Positions 47,446 through 59,420 of a stretch of 64,000 nucleotides of DNA are shown here, piece after piece. Under the pieces are notes generated by a model. It saw only the letters and a list, made by a program, of their open reading frames with translations. It did not search any database and was not told the origin of the DNA. Every line of letters begins with the position of its first letter. The stretch's first letter is position 1. The stretch lies in contig CM061142.1 of assembly GCA_030789695.1 (NCBI GenBank), positions 358,955,486 to 359,019,485 on the forward strand. Direction: 5' to 3'. Origin of the DNA: Scilla litardierei (lineage: Eukaryota > Streptophyta > Magnoliopsida > Asparagales > Asparagaceae). Both the position numbers and the translations under genes were made by a program.

Positions 47446-48244
47446 TTTCGATTCAAAAAACTGCAAAGAGAATGAAAAACACGATCAAAATTCTATGCAT
47501 AAAGTTTCGATTCTTTAAACACTTGATAAGTTCCTTGGATGCGTTGAAATGTTACTCTAGAATCGAGAAGTTCACTACGTTCCCAACTACCATCTAGTAG
47601 TAACTTTCAAAGTATCCCTCTTACTTATCTCAAGTAAAAAGAAATCAGAAATAATACCCGTATGGTATTAGCAGCGGAAAATCACTTTGAAATACTTATC
47701 TTTCAAAATAGAATAGGTGAGAATTAGCGCAAAGAATTTTAACACAACAATTGCCAAGCCACGAGACCTGTTCTACACACCCATGGGTTAGATAACCATG
47801 GCCGGATCGTGGTAGGACTTGGAATTCTAAATTGCGCTATCCCAATTTAAGGACGGGACATAACCTATTTGAAAAACATCTTTTTCCAAAAATTTTGAAA
47901 GCACGTTGGCTAATCTCCGTAGAGTAGAGCACAACGTCACAAGTACATTGGCTAATCTCCGTAGAGTAGAGCACAATGACATGGCTAATCTTGCATGAAG
48001 TAGAGCACTATGGCTAATCTTCAAGGAGTAGAGCCCAAATGAAAAACTTCATTAAAACGTTAGTCCCGTATGAACTATTCGGCACTGTGGTTAGCCCCGT
48101 ATGGACTAATCTACACATTCGAGTTTGACCAAGGCCATTTGTTACCCCGTATGGGTCATCTGGCAAGTTTACAATCGACCCAGACCATTTGTCGGATTGG
48201 TCGACCAAAAACACAAAATTGGTCGACCAATTTTCGAATTCAAC
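47446..48244 (-). other. RE7 5' leader
   Basis: No primer-binding site is recognisable. It holds a short tandem repeat (47905-48035) and, near 48197-48232, a hairpin made of two TTGGTCGACCAA words. Confidence 0.6.
47905..48035. repeat. Tandem GGCTAATCT...GTAGAGCAC repeat in RE7 leader
   Basis: Four units of 28-42 bp containing TGGCTAATCT and GAGTAGAGCAC, the first two almost identical (TTGGCTAATCTCCGTAGAGT). Confidence 0.85.
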
Positions 48245-48753
48245 TTCTTCCCGGTCAGGGCCTCTGCCCTGACCCGGGCTTGGCCAAAGGCCGGCCAGGG
48301 CCTCTGCCCTGGCCGGCCAGGGGGCCTGGCCCCCCTCGGCCAGGGCCGGCCAGGCCCTGGCCTCTGTCAGGGCCGGCCGGCCAGGCCACTGGCCACTGCC
48401 AGGGCCTGCCGGCCAGGCCACTGGCCGGGGCCAGGGCTCCTGCCCTGGCCTCGGCCAGGCCCTGGCCTGAGGCCAGGGCACCGGCCCTGGCCTCTGCCAG
48501 GGCCGGCAGGCCGCTGGCCGGGGCCAGGGCTCCTGCCTTGGCCTCGGCCAGGCCCTGGCCTGAGGCCAGGGCACCGGCCCTGGCCTCTGCCAGGGCCGGC
48601 AGGCCGGCCAAGGGCCGGCCCTGGCCTCTGCCAGGGCCGGCCTGGCCGGCAAGGCTCTGCCAAGGCCGGCCACTGCCGGCCTGGCCCAAGGCCGGCCACT
48701 GCCGGCCTGGCCCTTGGCCGGCCACTGCCGGCCTGGCCATGGCCGGCCATGGC
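48245..48753. repeat. Extremely GC-rich repeat array at RE7/RE6 junction
   Basis: About 500 bp built from GGCC, CCAGGG, CCCTGG and GGCCGGCC words. It contains a 93-bp tandem duplication (48421-48513 and 48514-48606) with a single mismatch at about 48538, and on the right a run of GCCGGCCACTGCCGGCCTGGC repeats. All six reading frames stay open over long parts because stop codons need A and T; the Ala/Pro/Gly/Arg-rich open frames are therefore not taken as proteins. It sits between AT-rich RE7 leader and the resumed RE6 LTR. Confidence 0.88.
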
Positions 48754-49869
48754 GCCACGAGGGTGATGCTAGGAGGTGAAGATACTGCTGTTTAATGGCG
48801 AGCTAGGGCATGCATGCTTCTTCGATGAAAACGACAGCAAGTAGACGAAATCATCGTTATCAAGGAGTTCGACAACGAAGAGCTTCACATTGGGAGCATG
48901 AAGACACGTCAACACCCGATCTTCTCTTTGGCAGCACAAGGACGCGACAACGGCAACGTGGGCGCTACAAGTTGAAGTCTCTGCCGATAGCAGCTGTGGG
49001 TTGAGGATCACGGCATCGAGAGAAACTTCGGCAGCTCCGACGTGGAGGCTAGGGCATGCTTCTTTTCTTCGCAAAGGCTAGGGTATGCAGTTGTCAATGG
49101 AGATGATGAAGATCTTCAGAGCAGCTTGATGTAAACGGTAGTGCAAAGACGATCATCGGGAAACCCTAACTCTATAGCTTGTAGACTTGCACCAAGATGT
49201 TGATTAGAGCTTTCCGCTTGGGTGCGTGAGCAATGACAATGGGCTTTGAATCTTACGGCACTTGATGAAGTTCCTTGGCGCTGGAAGATGAACTTTGAAG
49301 CTTTGAGAGATTGGTGCTCTTGCCGTGAGGTGATTTTTCCTTGGAGAGAATTTCTATTTGGCCGGCTCTTATTTATTTGTATGTGCCGCATGCTTTGCTT
49401 TGGGGTTTGCCATAAGTAATTTTTTTGGTGGCCTCTTCTTTTTGATATGAGCCGCACGCCCTACCTCCTCCTTGGATGCTAGTACTTATATGGTAGCCTA
49501 GGGTTTCAAGTTAGGGTGTGGCCAGGAGATCTCTTGGGATGATATCAAATCCCCTAAGAGATATGGATTGAGAGATATTTGATATTTGAATTGGAATAGG
49601 GATTGTGGTGAGAATAGATACGATCTCCATAGAAATTCTAATAGGATTTGTATTAGGAAGCTTTGAACAAGTCAATAATCTCTTCTCATCTCTCCATCCC
49701 CTTTGAACAATTCCACTTTGCTATGTGTATATCAATTACTCCATCTTGTGGTCATCGATGGAGTATTTACGTCCTCGCCTCTCCTGTAGAACACTTAGCA
49801 CACACGTTAAATAGTTCGTACATGTTTTTCATCATGAAACTAGAGATCCTAGATCGTTGCATCCAACAA
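48754..49869 (-). repeat. RE6 LTR 1, inner part
   Basis: Resumes the LTR match at CGAGGGTGATGCTAGGAGGTG (compare 54005) and ends at ...GCATCCAACA, followed by the polypurine-tract complement ACTCCCCATTTTGACG. A stretch of about 550-600 bp (roughly 48853-49450) has no counterpart in LTR 2. Confidence 0.82.
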
Positions 49870-51176
49870 ACTCCCCATTTTGACGAGGAAAAACCAATAA
49901 ATGATTTGAGCAATGAGAAATGAGTGTGTGAAATGTGATGAAGGATGTAATGCATATGATGTGTATAATGAGACATTCTAGCATTACTAGCATGCACAAC
50001 ATTATAGCGATAGTGATAAGCATGCTCCCCCTATTTTAAGGCTCCCCCTTGAACTTGTATTTTTAGTTAGTGCTCCCCTTCAACAAATAATACCAAATCT
50101 TTTTTTCAACATTTCTCCCCCGTTGTTATCATCAAAAGCGTATTAATGAAGTCAATCAAATATCACATGCAAAAATAAAGTATTATAATTATAACTAGCA
50201 CTTACATGTCATTTTTCATAGAGTAGGCAATTCAAGTTAATGAAAATTGCAATTTAGATTTCAACACCATTGTGTAAGTGTGATAATTAAACATTGAAGT
50301 ACAAAGGGAGATTCAATCAAGTACATCAACCAAAACCAATCCACATTTTCCATTTAACATGAATATAACCAAGGATTGATTTTTTTCCACCTCATTAAAA
50401 ATGAGTTCAAGGTACCAAACCCCAAAACATAGCATATAAGGACTCTTAGATGTTGGGTTTGCATTGCTTGATGAGTAAAATACACCAACGCTAAAGATTA
50501 CCCATAAAGATTAAGTTGTATACTCGTGGATAGTGTACTTGCCATGAATTGTATCTATTTTTCATACGGAGCAATATTCATGTATATTTTTTTCATTTCT
50601 TTTTGTGCTCAATTTTTATTCATGGTAATACACATCATATCCCTTAGTTTATTCAGTTATTATCAACCTACATTCACTTTCCAATATTCATAAAAAGAAT
50701 CTCCAAATGTACAACAAGTTTAATATTCGTCGAAGTGAGCAGGTGTAGAAATCAAATCATTTATTTCATGAAACATGTCATGGCTACTAAATAAAGTCTA
50801 ACATGCGCATGTAGCTATAATGATAATACAATGATTTCTACAGGGGTATGAATGAACATTCAATAATACCACTTATAAAGATTCATAATGAGGTTTTCAT
50901 TAAGAACCAATTTTTTTTATTTTTGATTTCTCAATTTTTTTTCTTTTTATAACGAACTAAGAAAAAAACTAGAATCAAACACGCAAGCACACAAACAATA
51001 AATAAATCAAGCACACACAAAAATCTACGAAGGTATGCAATGAATGCAAAAAGGGAAATAAATATACCTTCGCGTCGCCATTTGACTAAGGAGCTAAAAA
51101 TGAGACTTTCAATTCATTGCTCCTCGCCAAATCTCCATCTCACCTATATGAAATGTGTCATGTGTGACATTGGAAT
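49870..51176 (-). other. RE6 internal 1, 3' non-coding
   Basis: AT-rich, no pol. Corresponds along its length to 54551-55822. Confidence 0.7.
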
Positions 51177-52700
51177 CTAACACGGTCTACTAGTGTTAGT
51201 CATCAAAGTTTTAGAAACACACACTTGTTTTAACTTTATGTTTGTGTTCCTAAACTTACAATAATAGGATGTGTGACCAATACTATCACAAGTGAAGTAT
51301 TTTGCATACATGTTTTTAACAATTGAAGGCACATTGTGAATCTTCTTAAATTTAGGCTTTTCAACATTTTTCAAACCAAATCCAAGTCCTCTACTATTCT
51401 TACCATATAATTGATTTCCAAGAATGATACCTAAAGGTTGTTTTCCTATGGAAAATTTCTTATTGGACAATTCAAGACTAGAGACTTTGGATTTCAACAA
51501 TGCATTCTCATTCACAAGCAAAGTACATTTACTTATAAAAGCTTTCTTGTTTTCATCTTCCTTCTTTTCAAACTCAATCAGTTTTCTTTTAAGATCATTA
51601 TTCAACATGCAGAATTTATCATTAAGCTCTCTAATCACATAGTCTTTTTCAGTTTCGAGCTTAATTAAATCTTGCTTAAGCATGCTAATATTATTCAATA
51701 AGGAAGGACAAGTAAGACAAACAGCTTTTTCAGATGAGCTAGATTTTTCTTTTTTTAACATGGCAATAGTTGATTTGCGTTCTTCATGTTCTTCTTTTAA
51801 GTTTTTAGATTCTTCAATCATATCACAATTTTCTTTTTGCAAATCAAAACAAGAATTTCTATAGCATTCAATAGTATTATCTAGCTCATCAATTTCTTAT
51901 TGCATTTTCTTAAAGAGCTCTACTTTAGTATAAGATATTACCTCATCATTCTTTGCCATTAAGCAGAGGGAGGAGTGTGCTTCATTCTCCTCGAGCTCAT
52001 CTCCACTATCCATGTCCCATGTTAGCACAACAGCTTTTCGTTTCTCTTGTGCAACCTGAGCCGTCTCTTGTTGGCAATTCCTCGCATAATGTCTCTTCCT
52101 TATGCATTTATAACAGTCTACTTTATTATTAGTAGTATTCTGTTTAGAAGTATTTCTAGCAGGATTATATTTATTGGAGCGATTAAACCTTTGTGCATTC
52201 TCAGATCTTCCTTTCTTTGTATTAATGTATCTACTGAATCCTCTTACCATAAGTGCTTGCTCATCCTCATCGTTGTCATCCTCACTTGCTTGAAGAGATA
52301 GTGGTTTTGGAGCTTTTTTTCATTGGTTCAGGTTTCTCTCTTTCTTCAATGTTCAGCAACTCAAGCTGATGGGACATTATGTTGCCTATCAAGTCCTCCA
52401 CCCTCATTTGTGATAGATCTTTCGATTCTTGGATGGCGGTGACTTTAGGCTCGAAAGAGCTTGGCACAGCTCTTAATATTTACCTCACCTATTCAAGACT
52501 AGAACCGCGCGAGAAACTTGTTGACGATGTTCGTGAACCTCAAAAACATTTCTGAAATAGATTCTGATGGTAGCATTCGAAAGCTCTCGTACTCCGTGCT
52601 CAGAAGTGCAAGTCTAGACTCCTTACCTGTGACGTTCTGTCGTGCGTCACCTCCAATGTATAACATATTTTCTGCGTAGTTAGACAATGTGAGATACGAT
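51177..52700 (-). pseudogene. RE6 gag, copy 1 (coiled-coil gag with two zinc knuckles), broken
   Basis: From the N-terminal side: LSTEYESFRMLPSESISEMFLRFTNIVN (UBN2 end, 52510-52610), KVTAIQESKDLSQMRVEDLIGNIMSHQLELLN (52350-52450), a first zinc knuckle CYKCIRKRHYARNC (about 52075-52115), then a long Lys/Glu-rich coiled coil (51500-51840), and a C-terminal Cys/His motif in which the first Cys has become Tyr (FTCDSIGHTSYYC, about 51245-51290). Four open segments are separated by stops or frameshifts. Coiled-coil gag is a Sirevirus feature. No protease follows, so the element coded gag only. Confidence 0.82.
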
Positions 52701-53021
52701 TGAATTTAGATTTATGAAGAGAGCATATAAGCACATTTATAGCTTTAGCATTAAGAGAATAAAGAGCCTAATCGGCATCCTTACATGTATATTCAGATTT
52801 AAGCATAACAATATATCCAACTTTAATAACAGGTGGCTTATAACCTTTTTCAACAAGATTCCATGCTTTATAATCAACAAATATAAGGTAGATTCTCATT
52901 CTATTTTTCAATATGCATAATCTAAACCATTAAATCTAGGGGGTCAAGATATGGACTAACCCTCAGCAAAAGCACTATCAATGTGGATCATGATCAATCT
53001 AGGCTAGATCCTAATAAACTG
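52701..53021 (-). other. RE6 internal 1, 5' end
   Basis: AT-rich; the N-terminal part of gag should lie here but I cannot recognise it. Confidence 0.4.
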
Positions 53022-53033
53022 GATCTGATATGA
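53022..53033 (-). promoter_or_regulatory. RE6 primer-binding site, decayed
   Basis: The minus strand reads TCATATCAGATC, 9 of 12 identical to the initiator tRNA-Met site and two bases from the LTR end, the same spacing as in RE1 and RE3. Confidence 0.6.
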
Positions 53034-53035
53034 CT

Positions 53036-54550
53036 TATTGGATCTAGATCTAAGCCTAAGGGGGGTAAATAGGCTTATAAAAAATACTCTCGCAACCCAC
53101 GGGAAATCACACTCAGTTAATAATCACAGGTAGGGTAAATATGAAGCAATCACAGAATACGTGCAGATATACACTGGTTCGGTCGTCCCACGACCTACTC
53201 CAGCCCCCAAGCAAATACTAGCATTAATATGTTTCTTTTGTACAACTACAATGGGTCCTGAGCTCCCTGCCCCCCACCTAGAGCGTACCACACTCCTCGA
53301 GTGCAGAACACTATCAACCTAGTAAATGCTCTATCTTGACAAATCCCACTTGTTAAGACCCTCTTGTTTAGTCCCAAACTAAACAAGTCCCAAAAGAAAA
53401 CAAAAGTGCTAAAGTTTTCCCTAAAGAGATCTACACACAATCACAAATTTAATGGTAAATTAAAGTGTTCAGAAATACTCAGATTGTGATGGTGTGTCGT
53501 CTCTATAGTTCAGCATGGAGTCAGCTTCAGTCTGGCGCAAACGGTGTCTCGATCTGACTCCTGGATCTCAAAATATGGCTTGATAGCAATCTGCTCTGTG
53601 TATATAGGAATTCCAGTACAACTCAATTTTAATTGAGTCTATGCATACAACAATCTCCAACTATTCCACGTCAGCTTATTTTCATTCACAACAGCACACA
53701 CGACTCACGAGTTTGCATTGGCTTCGTTTTCAAGACGACTTGTCTTCGATGGGAAGCGCAGCGGAGGGTTGATCGACAGCGACTCTGACTCGAGCTCGGT
53801 AGCAAGAATGTGTCAATGGTAATATGGACACCACGGCGACTAGATGGGAGGGCTTCGACAATGCCATAAAGAGGACATCAGCTTTACACAGAAGCAGGCA
53901 AGGCAGCGGGAGGATCTCGCAGCTCGTCGTGGCAGCACGAAGAGGATGAACGGTAGCTCGAAGTTCTCCACGTCAATGACGAGGCTTTCAACGTCAGCAG
54001 GCAGCGAGGGTGATGCTAGGAGGTGAAGATGCTGCTGTTCAATGGCGAGCTAGGGCATGCAGGCTTCTTCGATGAACACGGCAGTAAGTAGACATGTTGG
54101 ACGCCCTATTTTCTTTTGGGTTGCCACATGTATATACAAGGGGATGCTAGGGTATCATGCGACAAGAGGAGATCGCTAGGGTTAGGAGAGAACCCCTAAG
54201 AGATAGGTGTATGACTTGAATTAGAATTTGATTAGGTGTTTGAATAGGAAGTGTGTAGAAGCAAATCCTTCTAATTGATTTGATCTTCTAGTTGATTTGA
54301 TCCAATCCCCCTTGAAATTAAATTGGCCTCCATCTCTCTCCATATTGACCAAGTCCTTTTTGCTAGATATATAGCACTTTGACCAAGCCCATTTGCTATA
54401 TGAATAGCAATTCCTCCATCTCATTGACTTTGTCACCTCTTCAATAGTTACTGTTTTGCCATTCCTGAAACGTACTTAGTAAATACTATAAATAGCAACA
54501 CGTTGGTTTGTTATCATCACACTAGAGATCCTAGATTATTGCGTCCAACA
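53036..54550 (-). repeat. RE6 LTR 2 (central LTR)
   Basis: Starts at TATTGGATCTAGATC (the TG end mutated to TA) and ends at ...TTGCGTCCAACA. It is followed immediately by a polypurine-tract complement ATCTCCCCCTTTTGATGATG and a second internal region, so it serves as 5' LTR of internal 1 and 3' LTR of internal 2. Confidence 0.85.
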
Positions 54551-55822
54551 ATCTCCCCCTTTTGATGATGACAAACCTATCAAAAGATTTGAGCAAATAG
54601 ATGTGCTTGTGTGATGTGTGATGAAGGGTGTGATGCGTATGATTTATAAAAATGAGAAGATCACATTACTAGCATGCACAACAATGTATCAAATAGATAG
54701 GCATGCTCTCCCTTTTTCCAAGCTCCCCCTTTACATGTATTTTCATGCTCCCCTTTCAACAATTACCACCATTTGATACTAAATCTTCCAACACTTTTCT
54801 CCCCCTTTTGTTATCATCAAAAGTGGATTAATGAAGTCATCAAATATCACATACACAAATAAAGTATTAGTGAGTATATCTAGCACTTGCATGTATTTTA
54901 TATAAAGTAGGCACTACAAGTTCATAGAAAATCATAATTTAGACTTCACCACCATTGTGTAAGTGTGATAATATAAACAATGAAGTACAAAGGGAGATTC
55001 AATTTTAACATCAACCAAATCAATCCACATTTTCCAATTAACATGAATTTCACTAGGATTGATTTTTTCCACCTCATTAAAAATGAGTTCAAGTTACCAA
55101 ACCCCAAAACATAGCCTATAAGGACTCTTAGATGTGGGGTTGGCATTGCTTGACGAGTAATATACACCAACACTAAAGATTACCCATAAAGCTTATGTTG
55201 GATACTCATGTATAGTGTACTTGCCATGAATTGTATCCATTTTACATACAGAGCAATTTTCATATTTTTTTATATTCATCTCCTTTGTGCTCAATTTTTA
55301 TTCATGGCACTACACATCATATCCCTTAGATTATTCAGTTATTATTCATCCGACATTCACTTTCCAATATCCAGAAAAAGAATCTCCAAATGTACAACAT
55401 GTTTAGTATTCGTGGAAGTGCACATGTAGGTGTAGAAATCAAATTAATCATTTCATGAAGCATGTCATGTCTACTAAATGGATTCTAACATGGCATGAAG
55501 CTATAACAATAATACAATGACTTCTACAGAGGATATGAATTACATTCAAGAAATACCACTTATAATGAGTCATAAAGAGGTATTGATTAAGCACAATTTT
55601 CTTTTTTCATTTTTGGTTTTTCATTTTTTTACTGTTATAATGAACTAAAGCAAACTAAAAAACAAGCAAACAAGCACAAAAAAAAATCAATCACACACAC
55701 AAAACTATGAAGGAATGCAATGAATGCAAAGATGAAAAGATATACCTTCGCATCGCCATTTGGCTACGGAGCCAAAGAATGAACCTTTCAATTCATTGCT
55801 CCTCGCCAAATCTCCACCTCAC
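54551..55822 (-). other. RE6 internal 2, 3' non-coding
   Basis: Closely parallels 49870-51176, for example the stretch with CCACATTTTCCAATTAACATG and the following words. No coding region. Confidence 0.7.
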
Positions 55823-57227
55823 CTACATGAAAGGTGTTAAGTGTGACCTTGGAATCCAACAAGGTCCACTAGTGTTAGTCATCAAAGCGTTAGGAACCCA
55901 CACTTGTTTGAACTTTATGTTCGTGTTCCTAAACTTATAATAATAGGATGTGTGACCAACACTATCACAAGTAAAGCACTTTGCATGCATATTTTTTACA
56001 ATAGAAGGCACATTGTGGAATTTCTTAAATTTGGGCTTTTCGACATTTCTCAAACCAAATCCTACTTCTCTTCTATTATTGCCATATAATTGATTTTCAA
56101 GTATGGTATCAAACGAATGTTTACCAATTGAAAACTTTCTTAATGACAATTCTAGATTAGAAGGTTTGGATTTTAATAATTTATTTTCATCCAAAAGCAA
56201 GGTGCATTTATTTAGAAAAGCTCTCTTGTTTTCCTCTTCCTTCTTTTCAAATTCTTCCATTTTCCTTTTAAGTTCGTTATTTAACATGCACAACTTATCA
56301 TTAAGTTCTCTAATCACCTAGTTTTTTTCAGTTTCGAGCTTAATCAAATCATGCTTAAGCATGCTAATATTATCCAATAAGGAAGGGAAAGAAAGACAAG
56401 CGACTTCTTCATTAAAGCATGATTTTTCTTTTTTCATTATAGCAATGGTAGAATCACGTGCATCAAGTTTTTCTTTAAGGATGTCAACTTTTTCAGAAAT
56501 GTCACATTTTTCTGTTTGTAATTTAAAGCTGGCATTCTTATAATCATTTAACGTGAGATCTAGTTCATTAATCTCATTTTGCATTCCTTTACAAACATCT
56601 AACAATTCAGCTTTAGTGAAGGAATTTACCTCTCTTATTTGCCATTAAGCAGACGATAGCGGAGTGGGCTACCACCTCTTCATCCTCATCCTCAGCTTCG
56701 TCATCCATGTCCCAAGTTATCATCTTGGATTTTTTTATCTTTAACAACCTGAGCAGTCTCTTATCTGCATTGCTTCGCGAAGTGTCCCTTTTTCCTGCAT
56801 TTGAAGCATTCAACTCTATTAGCAGAATCTTTTCAGAAGAATTTGTATTATAATTAAAAGTGTTAGAGCGAATTAACCTTTTATGCATTTCTGATCTTCC
56901 TTGAGGAGTTCTGACGTACTTCCTGAAATTTCTAACCATTAGCGCTATCTCCTCCTCATTATCTTCATCTTTGCTAGCTTTCAGAGCAAGTGGCTTTGTT
57001 ACTTTTTTCCATTAGCGCTGTCTCCTCCGGTTTCTCTCTTTCTTCAATATTTTGCAATTCAAGCTTATGTGACATTAAGTTACCTATCAAGTCCTCCACC
57101 CTCATCTGTGACAGATCTTTTGCTTCTTGGATGGTGGTGACTTTAGGCCTGAAAGAGCTTGGTAGCACTCTTAATATCTTTCTCACCTGTTCAAGACTAG
57201 AATATGACTAACCAAGCGAGCTAGACT
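55823..57227 (-). pseudogene. RE6 gag, copy 2, broken and 5'-truncated
   Basis: Same order as copy 1: RKILRVLPSSFRPKVTTIQEAKDLSQMRVEDLIGNLMSH-type sequence (57000-57186), a damaged first knuckle region (56780-56830), coiled coil (56130-56600, with a TAG at 56318-56320), then CFTCDSVGHTSYYY in which the first Cys is kept but the last Cys is Tyr. The N-terminal half of gag is missing because another repeat starts at 57228. The two copies have lost different residues, so they decayed independently after the duplication. Confidence 0.82.
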
Positions 57228-58430
57228 TGTCACGCCCCGCTTTCCATAATACGGGGCGAGGACGTGGCGAACGTCCGTAGGGGCCGGAGCTGTGAAGCTC
57301 TGACCCAATAAGCGTCTGTAGGGGTACATCAAACGAAGTACATGTTCTTGCATATAAAAGTTCAGAAGAATAATAGTACTGAAAGAAACAACATTCATTC
57401 ATAAGTAACAACCCAGCAGGTACAAGAAGTCTAAAAAGAAAGCCTCACATGGTTACAACCGGAAGGAAGCTAATGGTGCGACGCACCTAACCTAGACCAG
57501 AAGTAAAATGGTACTACGTACCCAAACTAGAAAGCAACAAAACATCCGTAAGACAGCAACAGTGAGGGACCTCTAAGTCTGTCCTCGCCTGGAACATACT
57601 CCGGGTCAACACCTCTGACTCCAAGTCCTTCGGTAAAGCCGGCTTGTCTGTGTACTTCGTCTTAATATTTGACGTACAACACCCAAGAGAAAGGTGCTGT
57701 ACGTCAGGTAAAGTCTACAAGGGAAAGGTGAGAAGACTCTACTGTAAGTGTAAAGGAAATTTAAAGATGGCATTTTATGGTTGATTACATGAGATGATGC
57801 AGCATGGCATTTATACATTTATGCAAGGAAAGTAAAGACTGTGCAGAAAGTAAACGTGGTAGGTAAAGAGTCGTAGCATAAGCTACCAGCTACAAGACGT
57901 GACAAGACAAGATAAGACAAGACAAGACAAGACAAGACCGTGTGACACCAAGCGACTCGACACCAAGAGGTTTCACGCCTGCAGCTTAGAAAGTGGCCAA
58001 ACTCTCTAACCTGGTGGCCGCTCAACCCTACCCCACATCAACTACTCAAGACAAGACTGTATAGGACCACTCACTCTAGCTGTGTCTGACCTCTCGAATT
58101 ATGATCAATAGACACTTGTGGATCTTGTCTCAAAGGTATGATGTCCGAAAGTCCATCTGTAAGACAGTGGAAGAATGAGTTGGTGAACTCGTAGTCTCGT
58201 ACATACGGATGTACCCAGACCCAAGTCTAAGTTAGACATGATAAGTTGTTATTTTATTACGACACATGTTCTTGCTGAAACACAAATCTGATAAAATAGA
58301 TAACATAATGACAGAAGTATTTGAACTGCTTCGATCAGATCAAAGAGTCGAATACTTAGCTGTATAATTCTTGTGTAATTAAAAGAAAATGTGATTTTTT
58401 CTCAGGTCAAGTCTCTTAGCACATCGATGT
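57228..58430. repeat. RE8 repeat beginning TGTCACGCCCC, probable LTR
   Basis: Begins TGTCACGCCCCGCTTTCC, a start typical of plant gypsy LTRs, and its first ~100 bp match 63885-64000 (GGCCGGAGCTGTGAAG..., AATAAGCGTCTG). No internal domain is visible. The right boundary is uncertain and lies before the copia fragment at about 58430. Confidence 0.5.
57901..57940. repeat. (ACAAG)n pentanucleotide microsatellite
   Basis: About eight units, one with a base change (GATAAG). Confidence 0.9.
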
Positions 58431-59356
58431 GTTGGAGAGCATGAATCGCACTTTGTTAGACCTGGTGTGATACATGGCAAGTGACTTTGAGTTACAATCC
58501 TCCCTCTGGGTTAAGTCCCAGAAAGTAATGCCTAAGTTCTTGATAAGGTTCTATGAGGACCTTATCAATATGATATTCATTAAATCACTCGTTAGGAAGT
58601 TACTAGATTACTCGAGTCTCGTGATACGAATAAGTCGAGTAAACCATCATAGTGGATGATGACTTAGTTAACTTCCAGGATTCCATTCGAAGTAGGGACT
58701 CTGATTAATAACTTGATGCAATCCGAAAAGGGTCCATGCACGTGAATAAAATATGAACTTTACTCTACGTGCCCAAGGAAAGTGTTTCCTTTGGCTGTAA
58801 GTGAATCTTCGAGTCCAGAAGATTGGTGCAGGAGGAAAATAGTGAAGTACAACTTATGTTGGTTGAGAACAGTTATCATCCTAACTCCTATAAACGGATT
58901 ATGATGAAACTTTCTCGTCAACAACTGTATATTGATCTATTCGGGTCACACTTGATGTAAATGCTCATGATGACCACGAAAACTGGAATATATATGCTTT
59001 CTAAATATGATTTAGAAGAACAAACATATAGAGTTTTCAAGGTCAGTGTGAGCAAATAAAAGGCATGCGAGGCATCAAGGAGCCGAAACATATGGTCTGA
59101 CAAAGTGGTCAAAGAGTTTGACACTTTATCAAAAATGATTAGGAACCATCTAAATGACCAGTAAAGTAATTTGGATTACTCTTGATGAGCTTGATGAGAT
59201 CCAGACAAGATAAATATTATGAATTCCAAGAGACCAAGGAAATTATTTGGATGATATTCAAATGTGTGGTCTAACATGAACATAGAAACTCCTTAAGTCT
59301 AAATCTAAGACGAGTTAGCAGATTCACTCACGAAGGCTCTGCCACATAAAGTCTAG
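58431..59356 (+). pseudogene. RE9 copia pol remnants (integrase and RNase H tail)
   Basis: Near 58431-58470 the plus strand codes LESMNRTLLDLV, the integrase region around the catalytic Glu (here shifted to an ESMNRTL form). Between 58471 and 59317 only scattered, frame-broken similarity is expected and I cannot assign domains. At 59318-59356 ADSLTKALPHKV plus a stop is the RNase H terminus. The element is ancient. Confidence 0.6.
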
Positions 59357-59420
59357 GGAGCCTTATGTGTAAATGCGATATGAGATACCGAGATAAATGG
59401 GACCGAATGCAGGTGAAAGA

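Larger units (their letters stand above)
41748..48753 (-). mobile_element. RE7: Tnt1/Tork-like copia nested in RE6 LTR 1
   Basis: Contains, on the minus strand, a leader (about 48244-47446), one long gag-pol frame (47445-43381) with a single premature stop, a 1-kb 3' non-coding region, a polypurine tract and a 605-bp 3' LTR (42352-41748). The 5' LTR and primer-binding site are missing; a GC-rich array (48245-48753) occupies the place. RE7 lies exactly between the two halves of an RE6 LTR, so it is younger than RE6. Confidence 0.85.
40800..57227 (-). mobile_element. RE6: gag-only Sirevirus-like copia, tandem LTR-internal-LTR-internal array (with RE7 nested)
   Basis: The units on the plus coordinate axis are: LTR 1 (40800-41747 continued at 48754-49869), internal 1 (49870-53035), LTR 2 (53036-54550), internal 2 (54551-57227, truncated by another repeat). 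Each LTR is followed by the same polypurine-tract complement (ATCTCCCCCTTTTGATG or similar), and each internal part has the same gag but no pol. Two internal regions sharing one central LTR is the expected product of unequal recombination between LTRs. The first LTR interrupts the FAR1-like pseudogene. Confidence 0.82.

Noticed and set aside
48014..48795. Several overlapping open frames of 100-240 codons on both strands
   Set aside because: They lie on an extremely GC-rich repeat in which stop codons are rare; the products are Ala/Pro/Gly/Arg repeats with no domain.
57606..58025. Two short minus-strand frames in RE8
   Set aside because: Low-complexity products (one over the ACAAG microsatellite) without any domain.
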